DNA of 64,000 bases from [Muricauda] lutisoli (nom. illeg.) (GTDB taxonomy: Bacteria; Bacteroidota; Bacteroidia; Flavobacteriales; Flavobacteriaceae): assembly GCF_017313105.1 (NCBI RefSeq), contig NZ_JAFLND010000001.1:1455600-1519599 (forward strand), given 5' to 3'. Under the pieces are notes generated by a model. The model saw nothing but the letters and a program-made list of their open reading frames with translations, was not told where the DNA came from and did not search any database. The translations under genes and the position numbers were made by a program. The stretch's first letter is position 1, and every line of letters begins with the position of its first letter. This document shows positions 60,471 through 64,000 of the stretch, one piece after another.

Positions 60471-61100
60471 ATGGAATTATTGGAAAACTTGAAATGGCGT
60501 TATGCGACTAAAAAGTTTGATTCATCCAAATCTATCAACAAAGATGATTTGGAAAAACTAAAGCAGGCCGTACAACTATCGGTATCATCTTACGGCCTAC
60601 AACTGTACAAGGTTTTAATCATACAAAACAAAGAGTTGAAAAAGGAACTACGGGAAGCCGCTTGGAACCAGTCCCAATTGACGGATGCCTCACATATTTT
60701 TGTGTTCTGCAATTATACGGAAAGAGACAACCGAGACATTGATGCTTTTATCGAAGCAACCTCCAAAATACAAAATACTCCATTGGAAAAATTAGAGGGG
60801 TACGGAGATTTTATTAAAACGAGTCTCTCCTCAAAGCCTATTAAAGAGTGGCAAAACTGGTCGGAAAAACAAACCTACTTGGCACTTTCCAATCTTTTGA
60901 CAGCATGTGCGGAACTTAAAATCGATTCCTGCCCAATGGAAGGATTTGAGCAAGAAAAATTCAACTCCATTTTAGGTCTTGATCAAAAAGGGTTGAATGC
61001 GGCAGTAATAGCTCCGGTCGGGTATCGATCCGAAGAAGACCATACACAATTCAGAAAAAAAGTTCGTAAGCCCAAAGAAATATTGTTCGAGGAAATTTAA
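60471..61100 (+). CDS. Nitroreductase-family oxidoreductase, 209 aa
   Basis: FMN-dependent nitroreductase fold: the N-terminal KWRYATKKFDSSK carries the FMN-phosphate Arg, and the C-terminal AVIAPVGYRSEED is the usual GYR motif. NfsB/YdgI-like enzymes reduce nitroaromatics and quinones with NAD(P)H. It is second in the operon after the YdcZ-like transporter (38-bp gap). Confidence 0.9.
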   Translation: MELLENLKWRYATKKFDSSKSINKDDLEKLKQAVQLSVSSYGLQLYKVLIIQNKELKKELREAAWNQSQLTDASHIFVFCNYTERDNRDIDAFIEATSKIQNTPLEKLEGYGDFIKTSLSSKPIKEWQNWSEKQTYLALSNLLTACAELKIDSCPMEGFEQEKFNSILGLDQKGLNAAVIAPVGYRSEEDHTQFRKKVRKPKEILFEEI

Positions 61101-61198
61101 CAATGTGTTTATCCTGGATGGAATCCCGAGTTAAAGAAAAATGTAACCTATCCTGGAGTTTGTTCGTCAAAACCTTAAATCAAAAAACAAATCAATTT

Positions 61199-62686
61199 AT
61201 GAGACTGTTATTCTTATTGACCCTAATACTTAGTACTTATTCCTGTGGAACAAGCAAAGGCATATCCTCGGAAAACACGGGCAAATTCAAGGACCAACAC
61301 CCAGAATTTTCATCTCGATTTCAAAGCAAGGCAATAGAAATCTATCAGGAAAAAGAGCTGTACGGGGATTTCATATTTGCGGTGGTCGACGAAAATGGCT
61401 TAGCATATTCATTTGCACTGAACAGGGAAATTCTAGATGGTGAAGCATCATCTTTGGACAACGATGCTCCTTTATATATTGCATCAAGTACAAAATCCTT
61501 CACAGGAACATTGCTCAAAATTTTAGAGCAAAAAAATGTATTGGATTTGAACAAATCCCTTCAAGAATATCTTCCACAACTGAATTATAGCGACAGTATT
61601 GATACCGGGAACATTTCCATTAAAAATCTTTTAAACCATACCCATGGAACCTTTAGCACCAGCATGACCTGGAAAACAGCCTTTTTAGGGTATAGCGGTG
61701 GTAACGAAGAATTAATTGAAGACCTGAACACAGATTTCCTATTCGACCCTTCCGGTAATTATCGATATTCTAATGTGGGACCGATCATAGCTGGGATGGT
61801 TGCAGAAAATGTAACGGGAAAAACATGGAAAGCGTTGATGGAGGAACATATCTTCACCCCTTTGCAAATGGAAAGCACCAGTGCCAACATCAGTGACTAT
61901 GCTATTGAAAACATTCGCCCTTCATTGACTGTTACCAAAGAAAGAGGAATTGTTGAGAAAGGTATCTATAAATCGGAGATCACCATGCATGCCTCTGGAG
62001 GAATCATCTCAACCATAAACGATCTATCAAAATGGTTGGCAGCAAATATCAATCAGGATAATGTACTATTGAACAAAGGTTCATGGTCCGACCTTCACAC
62101 TGCAACAACCGCTCAGGACAAAAAGTACTATACGTACCAACGGAATGGCTATAGTTTGGGTTGGGACATTGCGGAATATCAAAACAACAAGATTTTGACC
62201 CGATTTGGAGGATTGGCCGGCATTAGCTTTCATATCTCTTTTATGCCCGATAAAAAAGTAGGAATCATCGCCTTTTCAAATGATAACAGAGCATACCTAT
62301 TGCCTCATTTGATGGCAAATTATGGCTATAATCTAATCAACAAGCAATCTGCGGACAGTATTCTGAATATTGAAAAAACAGGACTTGATAAAAGTTTTGA
62401 AAGGGAGGATGACATCCAATATCCTAATGATTCAGAATTGCTTATCGCCAACAATGATAACGAAAGTATTGTCGGCACCTATAAAAGCACCACAAACTGG
62501 CCCACCATTGAAATTTACAGGGAAGATGACCACTACATTTTTAATTGGGGGGTATTAAAGGGTAAAATATTCGGAAATGATAAGGGTGGTTACAGTAGCT
62601 ATCTCGGGGTTTTATCAAGAAACTTTAAAATAAGCAACGACACGCTTAAAACAGGTTCCTTGGTATATGAAAAAGTGAAATCCTAG
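61199..62686 (+). CDS. Serine hydrolase lipoprotein (beta-lactamase class C fold), 495 aa
   Basis: Lipoprotein signal LSTYSCGTSK with ATG 61199; an upstream frame extension (to 61103) is not convincing. Motifs: SSTKS (SxxK), YSNVGP (YxN) and RFGGLAG in place of the canonical third motif. A C-terminal DUF3471/lipocalin-like tail follows (about 400-495). It lies 98 bp after the nitroreductase gene, so it could be co-transcribed or have an extra promoter. Paralogue of the first gene of the divergent operon, so the divergent pair is built of similar hydrolases. Confidence 0.85.
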   Translation: MRLLFLLTLILSTYSCGTSKGISSENTGKFKDQHPEFSSRFQSKAIEIYQEKELYGDFIFAVVDENGLAYSFALNREILDGEASSLDNDAPLYIASSTKSFTGTLLKILEQKNVLDLNKSLQEYLPQLNYSDSIDTGNISIKNLLNHTHGTFSTSMTWKTAFLGYSGGNEELIEDLNTDFLFDPSGNYRYSNVGPIIAGMVAENVTGKTWKALMEEHIFTPLQMESTSANISDYAIENIRPSLTVTKERGIVEKGIYKSEITMHASGGIISTINDLSKWLAANINQDNVLLNKGSWSDLHTATTAQDKKYYTYQRNGYSLGWDIAEYQNNKILTRFGGLAGISFHISFMPDKKVGIIAFSNDNRAYLLPHLMANYGYNLINKQSADSILNIEKTGLDKSFEREDDIQYPNDSELLIANNDNESIVGTYKSTTNWPTIEIYREDDHYIFNWGVLKGKIFGNDKGGYSSYLGVLSRNFKISNDTLKTGSLVYEKVKS

Positions 62687-62717
62687 AACTTACATTGGAA
62701 CATACTTTTTAATAGAG

Positions 62718-62748
62718 CACCCGACCATTATTGGTAGGGTGTTTTTTT
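62718..62748 (+). terminator. Intrinsic terminator after the plus-strand hydrolase gene
   Basis: Stem CACCC-g-ACCA / TGGT-a-GGGTG (62718-62741) with a 4-base loop, followed by seven T. It lies 31 bp after the stop. Confidence 0.85.
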
Positions 62749-62818
62749 GTTTGCTTAAACCTGATCAGCGTCCATATCCGAGATTTAAAAATGAACGTAT
62801 CCTAAATGGGAGCTGGGT

Positions 62819-63349
62819 TCAAGACATCAACAAAGTCATCATTCGTTCAAATTTATCTTGATATTCAACAGCAAGTGTTTTTGTGTCTTTGGCGTACAAA
62901 TCCTGTATAACAATAGGTACGCTATAAGGTAAAGTCCAAGCCCTCAGGGTATTGGCAACTACGCGCATATTATCCACGCCTGTTGAGGCATTTCCGCCGT
63001 AGGCCCAGCAAATCAAAGCTACTTTTATGTGACTCAGATAAGGTTCTTTCTCTCGAGCACTTACAATCAACCAATCCAAACAGTTTTTCATAGCGCCCGT
63101 CATTCCTCCATGGTACAGGGGACTGAACCATATATGTCTTTCACAACTGCGGAACAGCTCCACCATTTTTAATACCGATGGGGGAACGCCCTCGCTATCT
63201 TCAGAAAAAAAAGGAATGCTGTTTTCGGCCAAATTAAAAACCACTACTTCAACACCCATGCCTTGCAAGGTTGCTTTAAAATAATCAACGATGTGGTTGG
63301 CGGCATTGGATTTGGTAGAATTTGTTCCGTTAAAAACAAGTACTCTCAT
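62819..63349 (-). CDS. NAD(P)H-dependent FMN reductase-like flavoprotein, 176 aa
   Basis: Flavodoxin-like fold with FNGTNSTKSNAANHI (phosphate loop) and SPLYHGGMTGAMKNCLDWL, the family's PxYHGG-like motif around the flavin ring. Similar to ArsH/NADPH-dependent FMN reductases. It is the second such flavoprotein in 11 kb. Monocistronic on the minus strand; I find no TTTCTTAA-type element upstream. Confidence 0.85.
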   Translation of the reverse strand: MRVLVFNGTNSTKSNAANHIVDYFKATLQGMGVEVVVFNLAENSIPFFSEDSEGVPPSVLKMVELFRSCERHIWFSPLYHGGMTGAMKNCLDWLIVSAREKEPYLSHIKVALICWAYGGNASTGVDNMRVVANTLRAWTLPYSVPIVIQDLYAKDTKTLAVEYQDKFERMMTLLMS

Positions 63350-63445
63350 GTTTCCTTTTCTTGAGGGGTTTTTATACCAGGTAAAAATACCATTGCCAAT
63401 TTGAAATTGGAAGCCTGTAAATTATGGAATAATAATTAAAATTAA

Positions 63446-63473
63446 ATCCAGGACAGCAATGGCCATCCTGGAT
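63446..63473 (-). terminator. Intrinsic terminator after sodA
   Basis: Perfect 8-bp stem ATCCAGGA/TCCTGGAT (63446-63453 with 63466-63473), 12-base loop. On the minus strand it is followed by TTAATTTTAATTATT. It lies 21 bp after the superoxide dismutase stop. Confidence 0.8.
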
Positions 63474-63494
63474 CAGTTCTAGGTCTAATCATTA

Positions 63495-64000
63495 TTATGA
63501 TATGGCCGCTAGATAACGTTTTTCCACTTCTTTCCAATTCACAAGGTTCCAAAATGCATCGATATACTCCGGTCTCTTGTTTTGATAGTTCAAGTAATAT
63601 GCATGTTCCCAAACATCCAGGGCCAAAATTGGAGTTCCCTGGTCCGAAGCCGTATCCATTAATGGGTTATCCTGGTTTGGTGTAGAAGTAACTTTTAAGT
63701 TGCCGTGCGTATCAACAATCAACCAAGCCCAACCTGAACCAAAACGGGTCGCCGCAGCATTGGAGAAGCTTGTTTTAAGCTCATCCAAGGAACCAAATGT
63801 TTTATCTATTGCCTTGGACAAAGTGGCTGGCATTTCAGAACCGTTTGGTGTTAATATGGTCCAGAATAAACAGTGGTTATAGTGGCCTCCACCATTATTT
63901 CTAATCGCAGTGGACAGTTTTGATATTTTTCCAAAAAGGCTATTCAGGTCCGTGCCCTCAATACCTGACTCTTCCAAAGCAGCATTTAATTTGTTTACAT
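63495..64000 (-). CDS. sodA: Mn-type superoxide dismutase, C-terminal part (5' end outside the window)
   Basis: Frame open to the right edge (residues [12 protein letters not shown] enter from outside). Metal-binding context [11 protein letters not shown] (His), DVWEHAYYL (Asp and His), and the Mn-type outer-sphere Gln in NQDNPLM; the Gly at GGGH is also Mn-type. Fe/Mn-SOD family, expected to be Mn-dependent or cambialistic. About 168 residues visible of about 200. The true start lies beyond 64000. Confidence 0.93.
   Translation of the reverse strand, partial: VNKLNAALEESGIEGTDLNSLFGKISKLSTAIRNNGGGHYNHCLFWTILTPNGSEMPATLSKAIDKTFGSLDELKTSFSNAAATRFGSGWAWLIVDTHGNLKVTSTPNQDNPLMDTASDQGTPILALDVWEHAYYLNYQNKRPEYIDAFWNLVNWKEVEKRYLAAIS

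Noticed and set aside
1-64000. Mobile elements, CRISPR arrays, tRNA or rRNA genes
   Set aside because: No transposase or integrase frames, no spaced direct repeats and no recognisable tRNA or rRNA sequence on reading both strands.

Overview
The window is chromosomal DNA of a Flavobacteriaceae-type Bacteroidota (a marine genus such as Muricauda/Flagellimonas is plausible; the genus cannot be fixed from this sequence alone). Evidence: AT-rich coding sequence; weak Shine-Dalgarno signals; promoters with the Bacteroidota -7 element TAnnTTTG; and families typical of the phylum (a BatA/DUF58/MoxR/DUF4175/DUF4159 cluster, two-domain UspA proteins, a CbpA/CbpM pair, Crp-like regulators with short C-termini, GH29 fucosidase, Tat-exported Gfo/Idh proteins). 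No rRNA, tRNA, transposase, phage gene or CRISPR array was found.

Layout. 1-0.9 kb: end of a probable C_GCAxxG_C_C redox protein and two small membrane proteins. 0.9-8.7 kb (minus): a tightly overlapping MoxR-DUF58-BatA-DUF4175 operon headed by a DUF4159 gene. 8.8-11.8 kb (minus): a TldD/TldE-type peptidase pair, the TldD with a Tat leader. 12-16.5 kb (plus): amino-acid racemase, 1-Cys peroxiredoxin, CstB-like persulfide dioxygenase/rhodanese, cardiolipin synthase. 16.5-28.4 kb: a dense stress island with LdhA-like dehydrogenase, Hsp20, two paralogous helical proteins, five UspA proteins, a histidine kinase, a response regulator fused to a Crp/Fnr module, and CbpA/CbpM. 28.5-32.9 kb: uracil phosphoribosyltransferase, a beta-CASP nuclease with an ATP-cone/PD-(D/E)XK protein, and a GAF kinase. 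33-38.8 kb: RND efflux operon. 39-43 kb: YbbAP-type ABC transporter divergent from a TesA-like esterase. 43-45.3 kb: multi-PAS kinase. 45.3-50.5 kb: NrtR-like Nudix regulator, NTF2-like/TolB propeller protein, Gfo/Idh oxidoreductase, GH29 fucosidase. 50.7-62.7 kb: two Crp/Fnr-type regulators, flavin reductase, nitroreductase, YdcZ-like transporter, GNAT, ABM monooxygenase and a five-gene hydrolase operon. 62.8-64 kb: another flavin reductase and a Mn-type superoxide dismutase cut by the window end.

The main discovery is regulatory. Reading the intergenic regions shows two local regulons with Crp/Fnr-like architecture. In the stress island, seven promoters carry TGAY-N4-RTCA palindromes (Fnr-like). 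In five of them a -7-like element lies exactly 23 bp from the box edge, which is 33 bp centre to centre. The island encodes its own candidate activator, the receiver-Crp hybrid with its PAS kinase. Its content (UspA proteins, Hsp20, LdhA, kinase plus regulator) resembles the mycobacterial DosR dormancy regulon, but with a different type of regulator. In the 51-62 kb region four promoters share another element, TTTCTTAA-N7-YAA, followed after exactly 22 bp by TAnnTTTG (three perfect matches, one 5/6). Measured from the palindrome centre this is the same 33 bp. It controls the flavin reductase, the transporter/nitroreductase operon, the hydrolase operon and a DUF4386 gene around a Crp/Fnr-type gene. 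The peroxiredoxin promoter has a third palindrome (GTAAC-N4-GTTAC) at the same 33-bp geometry. These placements correspond to class II activation by Crp-family dimers; which protein binds which site is inference.
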